In this document: in pieces, positions 22,612-32,042 of the stretch
Position numbering within the stretch: position 1 is the first letter of the stretch
How the letters are laid out: each line of letters starts with the position of its first letter
Source of the DNA: an uncultured Verrucomicrobiales bacterium
GTDB taxonomy: Bacteria; Verrucomicrobiota; Verrucomicrobiia; Verrucomicrobiales; Akkermansiaceae
Direction: 5' to 3'
Assembly (NCBI GenBank): GCA_937885815.1
Contig: CALABM010000035.1
Location: 1 to 37,121 of the forward strand
Length of the DNA stretch: 37,121 nt
Notes under the pieces: model-generated
The model's input: only the letters and a program-made list of their open reading frames with translations
What the model was told of the DNA's origin: nothing
Database searches by the model: none
Made by a program: the position numbers and the translations under genes

Positions 22612-25353
22612 ATGAACAAAGGCGTCACGGAAATGGCCAACAGTATGGCTCTTCCTTCAGGTACAGAGCTGGGAGAGTATACCATCATCCGCAAGCTCGG
22701 TCAGGGCGGCTTCGGTATCACCTACCTTGCACATGACAACATAAACAACTGCGATGTTGTCATCAAAGAAAACCTCCCCTCCGTCTTCGCTTTCCGCTCC
22801 GATACTTCTCTGTGCATTCGCCCTCATGGCGAAGGAGAACCCGAGGAAAATTACCGCTGGGCGCTTCAGCGATTCTGTGATGAAGCACAAACAATTAATA
22901 AACTTTCTCACCCGAATATCGTAAAGATTCTCCGTGCGTTCAAGGCTTTGGGGACAGCCTACTATGTAATGCCTTATGTAAAGGGAGAGTCACTTTCCAA
23001 CGCATACAAAACATCATTACATCTTAACGGAGAAAAGCTTCTAACGATTCTTCGACCGATACTTTCCGCACTTTCGTACCTACACTCGAAGGGCGTGATG
23101 CACCGAGACCTGAAGCCTGCTAACATTCTAATGAAGGATGATGAAACGCCTATTCTGATAGATTTTGGCGCTGCTCGCTCATACATCAGCGAACGCTCAG
23201 CTACGCTCGTAGGGACTCCAGGCTACAGCCCCATCGAACAGGTAACCCCAAATGGAACTTGCGGTCCGTGGACAGATTTATACGCCCTCGGTGCAACCTG
23301 CTACAGACTCATCAGGGAAGAAACTGCGCCGGACTCCCTCAACCGTGTGTATGACTCAGATCCGTACATACCGCTCAGCACAGACTACTCTCTTCGCAAA
23401 CGATATCCCCGAGAACTGCTTAAGACCATCGACAAGGCTCTGCGTATGGACATTACCAAACGCTGGCAGACTGCTGATGAATGGTTAGAAGCACTTTCGC
23501 CGGCCCGCATGAAAAAAAGCTCTTCCGGAAGCACTTTTGTTACAACAGCGGCAATTGCAGCACTAATTGCCACGGCAGGTGGCAGCGCTTGGTACTACAA
23601 CTCGACAAATGACCAAACGCCAGACGAAAGTAAAATGCAGCCCGGCGAACAGGAAGAGCCCACACAAACCAAACCCTCACAAGAAGAACAGGTTAAAACA
23701 ACTGCCAGCGAAAGGCTTAGTGAGCTCGGCATATTACAGGCGGACTATAACACCAAGCTCGGAGAGGCAGCGAACAAAAATAACAACGAAATCATAGGTT
23801 TATTGATTGCAGCTGGCGCAGATGTAAACTATGATATGGAGAATAACTGGACACCCCTCACAAGAGTCTGTGCAAACAAAAATCTCACCGGACTGCAATT
23901 ACTACTGACAGCTCCGGGAATTGATGTGAACAAACCGAACCAGCATGGAGACACCGCCATTATCTGGGCGGCGGCTAGGGGCCATCTCGCAGGCTTGCGC
24001 CTTCTGCTGGCAATTCCCGGCATCAACGTAAACTACATTGATAATGATGGAAAGACAGCCTATGATTGGGCCGTCTCGAATAATCATGAAGAATGTGCTC
24101 AGCTCCTCCGCAACAACGGAGGCAAGAAGGCCATCGAACTCCAAGGCAGCGGCGAACAGACTCCTGCGGATGATGCCAAAGCCAAACTACTGGAAGCTGG
24201 AATTACCGAAAGCGATTACAACGCCGCACTCTGTCAGGCCACGGACAACTCAGATAACGAAAAAATCCGCCTACTTATTGATGCCGGAGCGGATGTGAAC
24301 TGTGACGCAGAAGACGGCTTCTCCCCTATCACAAACGTATGCGTGAAAGGCAATACTGAAGGTTTGCGCATGCTTCTGGACGCGCCTGACATCGCAGTAA
24401 ACCAACCCAACAAGTTTGGTGATACGGCCATTATCTGGGCAGCGGTGAAAGGCCACGCAGAATGCCTGCGCATGCTGCTGGCTGTGCCAGGCATCAACAT
24501 TAACTTCATTGACACCGAAAACAAAACAGCCTATGACTGGGCCATTATAAACAACCATGAAGAATGCGCTGAGATTCTTCGTGCAGCCGGTGCCCGAAGA
24601 ATGTCGCAGCCCCACAATAATACTGAACCGAACAACAGCTCCAGAGAAGAAGCCCAAAGAAATCTGCAGAATCAGGGAATTTCTCCGAGCCAGTACAATG
24701 AAGCCATCTGCAAGGCAACAGACAACAGCGACAACGAAAAACTAGCCCTGCTCATCAACGCTGGCGCAGATGTTAACTTCAGAGCAAGTGATGGGTGGCT
24801 ACCACTGACCAACCTCTGCTACTACGATAATCAGGAAGGAATGAAGCTTATTCTGCAAGCGCCTAATCTTGACGTAAATGCCTTGGACGATAAAGGGAAT
24901 AATGCTCTTACACTGGCTGCGACTAAGGGACGTATGGGCTGCATGCGTCTACTGCTCTCACACCCCTCCATCCAAGTAAATAAATGTGATGCGAACGGCC
25001 ACCTACCGCTCATACAAGCCTTATCTTACAACCATCAGGACTGCGTACGCCTACTACTGGCGGCCCCCGGAATAAATGTCAATAGCCGAAACCGTGCAGG
25101 AGACACGCCTCTCGTATGGGCGGCGGCAAAGGGAAATACTGAAGCCGTGCGTGCTCTGCTAAGAGTACCAAATATTGAACTAGACGTTATTGACGGAGAC
25201 GGAAAATCCGCCTACGACTGGGCTAAAGCAAATAACCATACCGAATGCGCCGAACTTCTCCGCAACGCAGGAGCCCGCACCGCTGAGGAAATACGCGCCG
25301 GCGGTAAAACTAACACTGAGGCAAGTTCGAGCAGCAGGCGCCAAACAAGCTAA
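22612..25353 (+). CDS. Transmembrane Hanks-type Ser/Thr kinase with three ankyrin blocks (kinase 2)
   Basis: The product has 913 residues. The kinase domain (about 20-298) aligns with kinase 1 residue for residue: GQGGFG (30-35), Lys52, HRDLKPAN with Asp166, DFG (184-186), GTPGYSPIEQ (201-210), RWQTADEWLEAL (284-295). One membrane helix lies at about 308-328, followed by a Gln/Glu/Pro/Thr linker (330-362). Three ankyrin superblocks of roughly 157-160 residues follow, each opening with the entry motif (LSELGILQADY, LLEAGITESDY, LQNQGISPSQY). The first ends in a four-repeat run closing with NNHEECAQLLRNNGG; the second is much like it, pointing to internal duplication. The C-terminus is a Ser/Arg-rich tail (SSSSRRQTS). 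The ectodomain should be periplasmic. Activity is predicted; the signal and substrate are unknown. Confidence 0.92.
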   Translation: MNKGVTEMANSMALPSGTELGEYTIIRKLGQGGFGITYLAHDNINNCDVVIKENLPSVFAFRSDTSLCIRPHGEGEPEENYRWALQRFCDEAQTINKLSHPNIVKILRAFKALGTAYYVMPYVKGESLSNAYKTSLHLNGEKLLTILRPILSALSYLHSKGVMHRDLKPANILMKDDETPILIDFGAARSYISERSATLVGTPGYSPIEQVTPNGTCGPWTDLYALGATCYRLIREETAPDSLNRVYDSDPYIPLSTDYSLRKRYPRELLKTIDKALRMDITKRWQTADEWLEALSPARMKKSSSGSTFVTTAAIAALIATAGGSAWYYNSTNDQTPDESKMQPGEQEEPTQTKPSQEEQVKTTASERLSELGILQADYNTKLGEAANKNNNEIIGLLIAAGADVNYDMENNWTPLTRVCANKNLTGLQLLLTAPGIDVNKPNQHGDTAIIWAAARGHLAGLRLLLAIPGINVNYIDNDGKTAYDWAVSNNHEECAQLLRNNGGKKAIELQGSGEQTPADDAKAKLLEAGITESDYNAALCQATDNSDNEKIRLLIDAGADVNCDAEDGFSPITNVCVKGNTEGLRMLLDAPDIAVNQPNKFGDTAIIWAAVKGHAECLRMLLAVPGININFIDTENKTAYDWAIINNHEECAEILRAAGARRMSQPHNNTEPNNSSREEAQRNLQNQGISPSQYNEAICKATDNSDNEKLALLINAGADVNFRASDGWLPLTNLCYYDNQEGMKLILQAPNLDVNALDDKGNNALTLAATKGRMGCMRLLLSHPSIQVNKCDANGHLPLIQALSYNHQDCVRLLLAAPGINVNSRNRAGDTPLVWAAAKGNTEAVRALLRVPNIELDVIDGDGKSAYDWAKANNHTECAELLRNAGARTAEEIRAGGKTNTEASSSSRRQTS

Positions 25354-25446
25354 CCAGTTGTAAATAACGCCCAGAGCAACAGATATCAATTCACACAAGA
25401 GAACAAACAGCCTTTCGCTGACACGAACTTTATACAAACACATAAA

Positions 25447-28400
25447 ATGCGGGATTCAGTCCACAGTGAAGTTAATGGAGCAACCCTTGCTCCGGATACG
25501 CAGCTTGGCTCATACGTCATCATTAGAAAACTAGGCCAAGGCGGTTTCGGCATCACCTATCTGGCATACGACAAAGAGAGTCATCGTGACGTTGTGATAA
25601 AGGAGAACATGCCCACATGTTTTGCCGTAAGAAACAGCTCCAATTACCACGTAATACCTGCCGGTAGCGGAGAGATAGAGAAAAACTTTAATTGGTCACT
25701 AGAACGCTTTATTGATGAAACGCAGACGATTTCCAACCTGCAGCACCCCAATATCGTAAAGATAGAGAAGGCATTCCGAGCACTGGGTACGGCCTACTAC
25801 GTGATGCCCCTAATAGAAGGAACAGAGCTCCACTATGCAGCCCCCTCACCGGAGCAAATGTCGGAAGGCTGGCTGCAGCCAATACTTCTGAACCTTCTAC
25901 AAGCTCTTTCCTATGTGCATTCCAACAATATTCTACACAGGGATATCAAACCGGCAAACATCATTCTGAGGAATGACTCCACTCCTATATTGATTGATTT
26001 CGGAGCCGCCCGTTCATTCATCAGCGAGCGCTCTGCTACTCGAATGGGAACTGAAGGATATACCCCCATTGAACAGGTTACGTCATTAGGAAAACTCGGC
26101 CCATGGTCAGATATATACGCACTGGCTGCCACTTGCTATGCCCTAATCACAGGGCAAGCTCCCCCAGACTGCGTCTGCCGAGTGGGGGGCTCAGATCCCT
26201 ACCAGCCACTGACCTCAATTCCCTATCTGGCATCACGTTACTCTCAGCTAATGCTCAGAAGCATTGATAAAGCGCTCAGTGTTGACCCATCACACCGCTG
26301 GCAAAGTGCAGATGAATGGCTGAAAGCCCTGACCGAGCCGGAACAAAAGAACATCAGCACACGGCTTTTGGCTGGCAGTGTGTGCCTACTGGGCTGTGCC
26401 GCTTTAGCACTGGGGACGTACCACTATTTCAATCCTGCACCACACCAAGCCGTAGCAACGGAGGTAGCCCCTGCACTGCCCCCCCTGCCCGAGATTCCTG
26501 CAGACACAGCCACTGCACAACTGCAGGCGGATGGAATCAGCCGTGAGAACTATAATGCCGAATTACTCCGGGCGGTTAATGAAAAGAACGCTCACCGCGC
26601 CGCGCTTCTCATAGCAGCTGGGGCTAACGTCAATCAGATTAACGAACATGGCACCCCTCTTCTCCATATAGCCGCCACACAGGGGGATACTGAAATAATA
26701 CACAGGCTCATTTTAGCACCCGGCATTGAGCTGAATAAAGCAGATTCAAACTCATGTACTGCCGTTTATGCCGCTGCAGAAACAGGAAATGCCGAAAGCC
26801 TTCGCTACCTACTCTCCGTTCCCGGGGTTAATATTAACCAGCCGAATGTGAATGGCGCCACACCGCTTTTCATTGCCACTCAGGCAGGACATGCTCAGTG
26901 CGTACGCGCACTGCTGGCCGCACCGGGTATAGATGTGAACATGGCAAGAAGCGGAAATGTGACCCCCATGTACATTGCAGCGCAGAGCGGCCATACGGAA
27001 TGCATGCAACACCTCGTAGCTGCTCATGGCATTAATCTCAACCCGGTTAGTGACAGCGGTGATACTCCACTCATACGAGCTGCTTGCAACGGCCACATTG
27101 AAACCCTGCGCTTGTTGCTGAATACCGAAGGCGTTGACATCAACCGTGTGGATAATGATGGAAAAACAGCCATGGAATGTGCCATGGCTCATGGGCGGCC
27201 AGAATGTGCAGAACTATTGCGTCAGGCATTTTCTGCAGGAGCAGCTCTTCCAACAACCTCCGAAGCTCGCACCCGGCTCAACGAACTGGGTATTCAGCAT
27301 ACCGAGTACGACTCAACTATCTGCACCGCAGCTACGAATCGTCAATACGGTATATTACGCCTACTCATTGCAGCCGGTGCTGATGTGAACACCCTAAGCT
27401 CCGAGAACCGCAGCCCCCTTCACTTTGCTACAGAACAACAGGATGCTGACTGCCTGAAGCTTCTGCTGGCAACGCCCAGTATTGACGTGAACATCGGAGA
27501 CAAAGCCACCGGCACCACTCCTCTCATCCAAGCAGCTGAGAATGGCTATACTACCAGTCTGCAGATTCTACTGCTGGCACAAGGAATCGATGCCAATCGA
27601 GCACGCCAAGATGGTGGAACTCCACTTTTCCTAGCATGCCAAGCCAACCAAACCGAGGGTGTACAACAGCTCTTGGAAGCACAAGGGATTGACCCGAACA
27701 AGCCAGGCAATAACGAAGGCAACACAGCGCTGTACCAATCATGCCTCAATAATCACGAGGCTTGCGTACGCATGCTGTTAGCCGCCCGCGGGATAGATGT
27801 TAACAAAGCAAATGCTAACGGCGACACGCCACTGAGTATTGCTGCGAAAAATGGCTATAATAACAGCCTGAGTATGCTGCTGGCCATGCCACAGCTCCAA
27901 GTAAATGCTCAGGATGACGATGACAACAGCGCACTCTATCTGGCGGCTGCAGCAAAACGACCGGATACTATACGCCTGCTGCTGGAAGCAGATGGCATTG
28001 AGGTAAACATCGCTACGAATAATGGAAGAACACCGCTCATGGCTGCGGCAGCCTCCGGCAGCACGGATTGTGTTCGCCTGCTACTCGGACACCCGGGCAT
28101 TAACCCCGGTCAGGCTGATAAGAACGGAGCCACGGCTGTACAAATTGCGCGCGAGGCAAACCATATAGCCTGTGCGAATATGATAGAACGCCCCTCTGCA
28201 GAAGCCGCAAGACGCCAGCTGAGAGAAATGGGAATCAAGCCGGAAAGTTATCATCAGGAACTTTGTGATGCCGCAGATCAGAACAAGCCGGACCTCATCA
28301 GCCTGATTATCGCAGCCGGAGCGGATGTAAACGCAACCTATGATGATTACACCCCCGCTTTCAATGCAGCATTTTTCGGGCATGAAGAATGCCTAGCTCT

Positions 28401-28833
28401 TCTGCTGGAAGCACCGGGTATAGATGTTAACAAGCTATCAGATTCTTCCCGCACGCCCCTGTTTGGCGCAGCAAATAACAACAAAGCAGAAAGCGTACGT
28501 ATGCTACTGGCAGAACCGGGGATAGACGTTAACCGCCCTTCACTAGAGAATGTCAGCCCGCTTTATGCGGCAGCCTCAAAAGGCCACGCAGAAGTCGTAC
28601 AGCTGCTACTGGCCGCTCCCGGCATTGATGTCAACCATCAGGCCACTAGCCGAGACACACCTCTAAGCATTGCCGCCGGTGCAGGCCACACAGAAGTTGT
28701 GCGCCTCCTTCTGGCTCATCCTGAAATTAATGTAAACCAAATTACAGCTGACGGAAAAACCCCGCTCTTCTGGGCGACCCACAAGGGACACAGGGAGTGT
28801 GCTCGCCTCATCCGCGAGGCCGGCGGCCGATAA
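25447..28833 (+). CDS. Transmembrane Hanks-type Ser/Thr kinase with a long ankyrin ectodomain (kinase 3)
   Basis: The product has 1128 residues. The kinase domain is colinear with kinases 1 and 2: GQGGFG (30-35), Lys52, HRDIKPAN with Asp166, DFG (184-186), GTEGYTPIEQ (201-210), RWQSADEWL (284-292). One membrane helix lies at about 304-326, then a short Pro-rich linker (330-352). More than 20 ankyrin repeats follow in three arrays, each headed by the entry motif (LQADGISRENY, LNELGIQHTEY, LREMGIKPESY). Unlike the other proteins, most repeats in an array are the 34-residue type with a loop like LLAAPGIDVN, giving long uninterrupted solenoids. It is 93 bases after kinase 2 and 39 before the secreted ankyrin protein. 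The array end (HRECARLIREAGGR) acts as a cap. Confidence 0.92.
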   Translation: MRDSVHSEVNGATLAPDTQLGSYVIIRKLGQGGFGITYLAYDKESHRDVVIKENMPTCFAVRNSSNYHVIPAGSGEIEKNFNWSLERFIDETQTISNLQHPNIVKIEKAFRALGTAYYVMPLIEGTELHYAAPSPEQMSEGWLQPILLNLLQALSYVHSNNILHRDIKPANIILRNDSTPILIDFGAARSFISERSATRMGTEGYTPIEQVTSLGKLGPWSDIYALAATCYALITGQAPPDCVCRVGGSDPYQPLTSIPYLASRYSQLMLRSIDKALSVDPSHRWQSADEWLKALTEPEQKNISTRLLAGSVCLLGCAALALGTYHYFNPAPHQAVATEVAPALPPLPEIPADTATAQLQADGISRENYNAELLRAVNEKNAHRAALLIAAGANVNQINEHGTPLLHIAATQGDTEIIHRLILAPGIELNKADSNSCTAVYAAAETGNAESLRYLLSVPGVNINQPNVNGATPLFIATQAGHAQCVRALLAAPGIDVNMARSGNVTPMYIAAQSGHTECMQHLVAAHGINLNPVSDSGDTPLIRAACNGHIETLRLLLNTEGVDINRVDNDGKTAMECAMAHGRPECAELLRQAFSAGAALPTTSEARTRLNELGIQHTEYDSTICTAATNRQYGILRLLIAAGADVNTLSSENRSPLHFATEQQDADCLKLLLATPSIDVNIGDKATGTTPLIQAAENGYTTSLQILLLAQGIDANRARQDGGTPLFLACQANQTEGVQQLLEAQGIDPNKPGNNEGNTALYQSCLNNHEACVRMLLAARGIDVNKANANGDTPLSIAAKNGYNNSLSMLLAMPQLQVNAQDDDDNSALYLAAAAKRPDTIRLLLEADGIEVNIATNNGRTPLMAAAASGSTDCVRLLLGHPGINPGQADKNGATAVQIAREANHIACANMIERPSAEAARRQLREMGIKPESYHQELCDAADQNKPDLISLIIAAGADVNATYDDYTPAFNAAFFGHEECLALLLEAPGIDVNKLSDSSRTPLFGAANNNKAESVRMLLAEPGIDVNRPSLENVSPLYAAASKGHAEVVQLLLAAPGIDVNHQATSRDTPLSIAAGAGHTEVVRLLLAHPEINVNQITADGKTPLFWATHKGHRECARLIREAGGR

Positions 28834-28872
28834 CTAACCTCTTTCTAATCCTCAATAACATTCTCAATCGAT

Positions 28873-31842
28873 ATGAATATAAACACTATTCCGACCATTC
28901 TATTCTCAGCTGGTTTTCTTGCCGCTGGTACCGCAACGCTCTGTCACGGCCAGACCTTGCATACCCCTCAGGCTTCCATTTCTCTACCAGCAGCTATTAC
29001 CCCTAGCGTAATGCCTCCCGGAAAAACCAAAAGGCCCCAAGCACCTGCTACGCCCAACGCCGCTGACCAACTCCGAGCAATGGGGATACAACCTGCCGAA
29101 TACAGTGCAGCCATCTGTAGGGCTTCTGATAATAGCGATAACGAAAAGCTCGCCCTTCTCATCGCCGCCGGTGCGGATGTAAATGCCTACTCTCCCAATG
29201 ATGGTTACACCCCGCTCACAAATGTGTGCGTATACAATAATGTAGAAGGTCTGCGCTTGCTACTGGCAGCCCCCGGCATCCAAGTAAATCAGCCGAACCA
29301 CACCGGTGACACGGCCATCATTTTCGCTGCTATCCAAGGCAACGAAGATAGCGTTAATCTTCTTATTGCCGCCGGCTGTGACGTAAACTTCATTGATAGT
29401 GATAACAAGACGGCACTGGATTGGGCTGCAGAGAATAATCATGAGAACGTGGTAAACATTCTTCGCGCCGCAGGAGGTAAAAGCGTAAACGAGCTGCGTG
29501 GCGGCACCGGTAACACGACACGGCCCACAGACGATGGCAACAGCGGCGCCGCTGCGAGCCTGCAAGCAAGCGGCATCACTCCTGACATGTACACTCAGGC
29601 TCTCTGTGACGCCACGGATAATCAGAACAATGCTCTGATTGGCCGTCTCATTGCCGCTGGGGCTGATGTGAATGTGCGAGGCCGAGATGGCTGGACGCCG
29701 CTCACCAACTGCTGCTTGTATGAAAACATAGAGGGCATACGCCTGCTGCTGGCTGCTCCCGGCATAGACGTCAACTTCCCGAACGCAGATGGTGACACGC
29801 CGCTTCAGATTGCTACTACAAAGCGAAACAACGGCATCATCAGCATGCTGCGCCAAGCAGGCGCCGGTGCCACAACAAGTAGCACGGCTTCTCCTCGCCC
29901 CTCTCAGGATATGAACGCTGCCCAGGCTGAACTTAGGTCCAGAGGGATTTCTCCTGACGGCTACAATCAGGCCATCTGTGATGCCACGGATAATAAGAAT
30001 AACGAGCTTCTTCGCCTGCTCATCGATGCCGGCGCGGATGTAAATGCAACCGGCACTGATGGCTGGACTCCGCTCACTAACAGCTGCCTGTACGAAAACG
30101 TGGAAGGTGTGCGCATCCTGCTGGCTGCTCCCGGCATTAATGTCAACAAGCCCAACAATGAAGGCGAAACGCCGCTTCAGATTGCGGCCAGAAAATCCAA
30201 CACGGAAATTATGCGCCTGCTCCATGCAGCTGGTGCAGCAGCTGCTACGGATAACGCTGCCGCCCCTGCTAACGGTGACAGAAATGCACAGGAGCAGCTC
30301 CGTGAGATGGGTATTACCCCGAGCAACTACAATCAGACTATCTGTACTGCCACGGATAATAAGAACAATGAGCTTCTGAGCTTGCTCATCGCCGCAGGGG
30401 CTGATGTGAACGCCATCGGCAATGATGGCTGGACTCCGCTCACTAACAGCTGCCTGTACGAAAACGTGGAAGGTGTACGCCTCCTGCTGGCCGCTCCCGG
30501 CATTAATGTTAACAAGCCGAACAATGGAGGAGACACCCCGCTTCAGGTAGCAACAAAACAATCCAACACTGAAATCATCCGTCTGCTCAACCAAGCCGGT
30601 GCGACCTCAGCTCCGGATAGCACCCCCGCTCCTGCCAATGCTGACAGAGCTGCACAGAATCAGCTCAGAGAGCAAGGCATCACCCCGAGTAACTACAATC
30701 AGGCTATTTGCGATGCCACGGATAATAAGAACAACGAGCTTCTCCGCCTACTCATCGCCGCCGGCGCTGATGTAAACCACCAGGGGCTCGATGGCTGGAC
30801 ACCACTCACCAACTGCTGCCTGTATGAAAACGTGGAAGGCGTACGCCTTCTGCTGGCTGCCCCCGGCATTGATGTCAACAAGCCCAACGGAAGTGGAACC
30901 CCCCCCCTCCTAGTCGCAGGAAGGCAGTCCAACGAGGAAATTTTACGCCTCCTCAACAGAGCCGGCGCGACCGCCGCTCCGGATAGCACTCCCGCACCTG
31001 CCAATGGTGACAGAACTTCGCAGAATCAACTCCGAGAGAGAGGCATTACTCCGGGCCAATACAATCAGGCCATCTGTAACGCTACCGATCAGCAGAACAA
31101 TGACCTACTCCGCCTGCTCATCGCCGCCGGTGCAAATGTAAACGCCACCGGCGCGGATGGCTGGACGCCGCTCACCAACTGCTGTCTGTACGAAAACGAG
31201 GAAGGTGTACGCCTCCTGCTGGAAACTCCCGGCATCGATGTCAACAAGCCCAACAATGACGGCCAAACACCGCTTCAGATTGCCACTGAAAAATCCCACC
31301 GCGAAATTGTACGTATGCTCAATAGAGCCGGTGCAACTACCACATCAAGCAACGCCGCGGCTTCCTCTGGCAGTAACAGAAGTGCGCAAGAGCAGCTCCG
31401 AGAGAGAGGTATCAGCCCGAGCAACTACAATCAGGCAATCTGCGAAGCCTCTGATAATAAGAACAACGAGCTACTGCGCCTTCTCATCGCAGCCGGTGCG
31501 GATGTAAATGCCACCGGCGCTGATGGATGGACACCGCTCACCAACAGCTGCCTCTACGAAAACGAGGAAGGTGTACGCCTCCTGCTGGCGGCACCGGGAA
31601 TTCAGGTTAACAAGCCGAACCGTACCGGTGACACGGCCATCATCTGGGCTGCAGTGAAAGGTAATATTGTTTGCCTCCGTCTGCTCATGAACATGCCAGG
31701 CATCGATATCAACTTTATCGACAGCGATGGTAAAACCGCTCTGGAATGGGCTCAGCAGAATGACCACGATGCGTGTGCAGACCTGCTCCGCCGTGCCGGT
31801 GCAAAAACCGCTGCTCAGGTACGTAACCGTCGTAGAAGATAA
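28873..31842 (+). CDS. Exported ankyrin protein 1: seven blocks, five at exact 366-bp spacing
   Basis: The product has 989 residues. The N-terminus (about 1-26) is a hydrophobic export signal ending near CHGQ; it lacks the usual Lys/Arg, so export is likely but less certain than for the next two. A Pro-rich stretch (40-60) precedes seven ankyrin blocks. Each opens with the entry motif (LRAMGIQPAEY, LQASGITPDMY, LRSRGISPDGY and so on) and holds three repeats; the first and last blocks are longer. Typical repeats carry Cys in helix A (AICDATDN) and CC or SC in the next (TPLTNCCLYEN). Blocks are joined by Ala/Pro/Asp-rich linkers (DSTPAPANGD). The protein ends in KTAAQVRNRRRR. There is no kinase or membrane helix beyond the signal. 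Confidence 0.9.
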   Translation: MNINTIPTILFSAGFLAAGTATLCHGQTLHTPQASISLPAAITPSVMPPGKTKRPQAPATPNAADQLRAMGIQPAEYSAAICRASDNSDNEKLALLIAAGADVNAYSPNDGYTPLTNVCVYNNVEGLRLLLAAPGIQVNQPNHTGDTAIIFAAIQGNEDSVNLLIAAGCDVNFIDSDNKTALDWAAENNHENVVNILRAAGGKSVNELRGGTGNTTRPTDDGNSGAAASLQASGITPDMYTQALCDATDNQNNALIGRLIAAGADVNVRGRDGWTPLTNCCLYENIEGIRLLLAAPGIDVNFPNADGDTPLQIATTKRNNGIISMLRQAGAGATTSSTASPRPSQDMNAAQAELRSRGISPDGYNQAICDATDNKNNELLRLLIDAGADVNATGTDGWTPLTNSCLYENVEGVRILLAAPGINVNKPNNEGETPLQIAARKSNTEIMRLLHAAGAAAATDNAAAPANGDRNAQEQLREMGITPSNYNQTICTATDNKNNELLSLLIAAGADVNAIGNDGWTPLTNSCLYENVEGVRLLLAAPGINVNKPNNGGDTPLQVATKQSNTEIIRLLNQAGATSAPDSTPAPANADRAAQNQLREQGITPSNYNQAICDATDNKNNELLRLLIAAGADVNHQGLDGWTPLTNCCLYENVEGVRLLLAAPGIDVNKPNGSGTPPLLVAGRQSNEEILRLLNRAGATAAPDSTPAPANGDRTSQNQLRERGITPGQYNQAICNATDQQNNDLLRLLIAAGANVNATGADGWTPLTNCCLYENEEGVRLLLETPGIDVNKPNNDGQTPLQIATEKSHREIVRMLNRAGATTTSSNAAASSGSNRSAQEQLRERGISPSNYNQAICEASDNKNNELLRLLIAAGADVNATGADGWTPLTNSCLYENEEGVRLLLAAPGIQVNKPNRTGDTAIIWAAVKGNIVCLRLLMNMPGIDINFIDSDGKTALEWAQQNDHDACADLLRRAGAKTAAQVRNRRRR
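29962..31620 (+). repeat. Tandem 366-bp coding repeats (122-residue ankyrin blocks)
   Basis: The codon for the entry-motif Tyr lies at 29962, 30328, 30694, 31060 and 31426, exactly 366 bp apart each time. Long stretches of the units are nearly identical at the DNA level, for example CACGGATAATAAGAA and TGGCTGGAC/GCCGCTCAC/CAAC. The fifth unit diverges after about 31600 into the longer terminal array. Units of this identity recombine easily, so copy number may vary between strains. Confidence 0.88.
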
Positions 31843-31888
31843 CCCTCCGTTCTCAAGGAAGAATGATTTTCTCATAAAGACAGAATGC

Positions 31889-31921
31889 CCCTCTTACCTC
31901 TGCAAACCAGAGGTAAGAGGG
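31889..31921 (+). other. Long perfect hairpin between exported ankyrin genes 1 and 2
   Basis: A 14-bp perfect stem (31889-31902 with 31908-31921) with a 5-nt loop, 46 bases after a stop codon. No clean T-tract follows (CTCTATTCCTTGGGTC). It may be a weak terminator, an mRNA 3'-end stabiliser or a processing site. It is the only strong hairpin I see between 20885 and 37121. Confidence 0.6.
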
Positions 31922-32042
31922 CTCTATTCCTTGGGTCTTTTCATCTCAACAACATATTTTTTTCAACATAACGCCGGTTATCCACATCAAACTAAGAGCA
32001 ACAAAGCTTCCGCTAAAAGGCTCCTGAACAATTTTTTAAGCC

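Noticed and set aside
20885..28833. Kinases as possible pseudokinases
   Set aside because: Gly-loop, Lys52, helix-C Glu, HRD Asp, following Asn and DFG Asp are present in all three.
29260..30594. A 444-codon open frame on the minus strand inside the exported ankyrin gene
   Set aside because: It is the mirror of a repetitive coding gene; the repeat copies the same open antisense frame each time. No start signal, signal peptide or known domain supports it.
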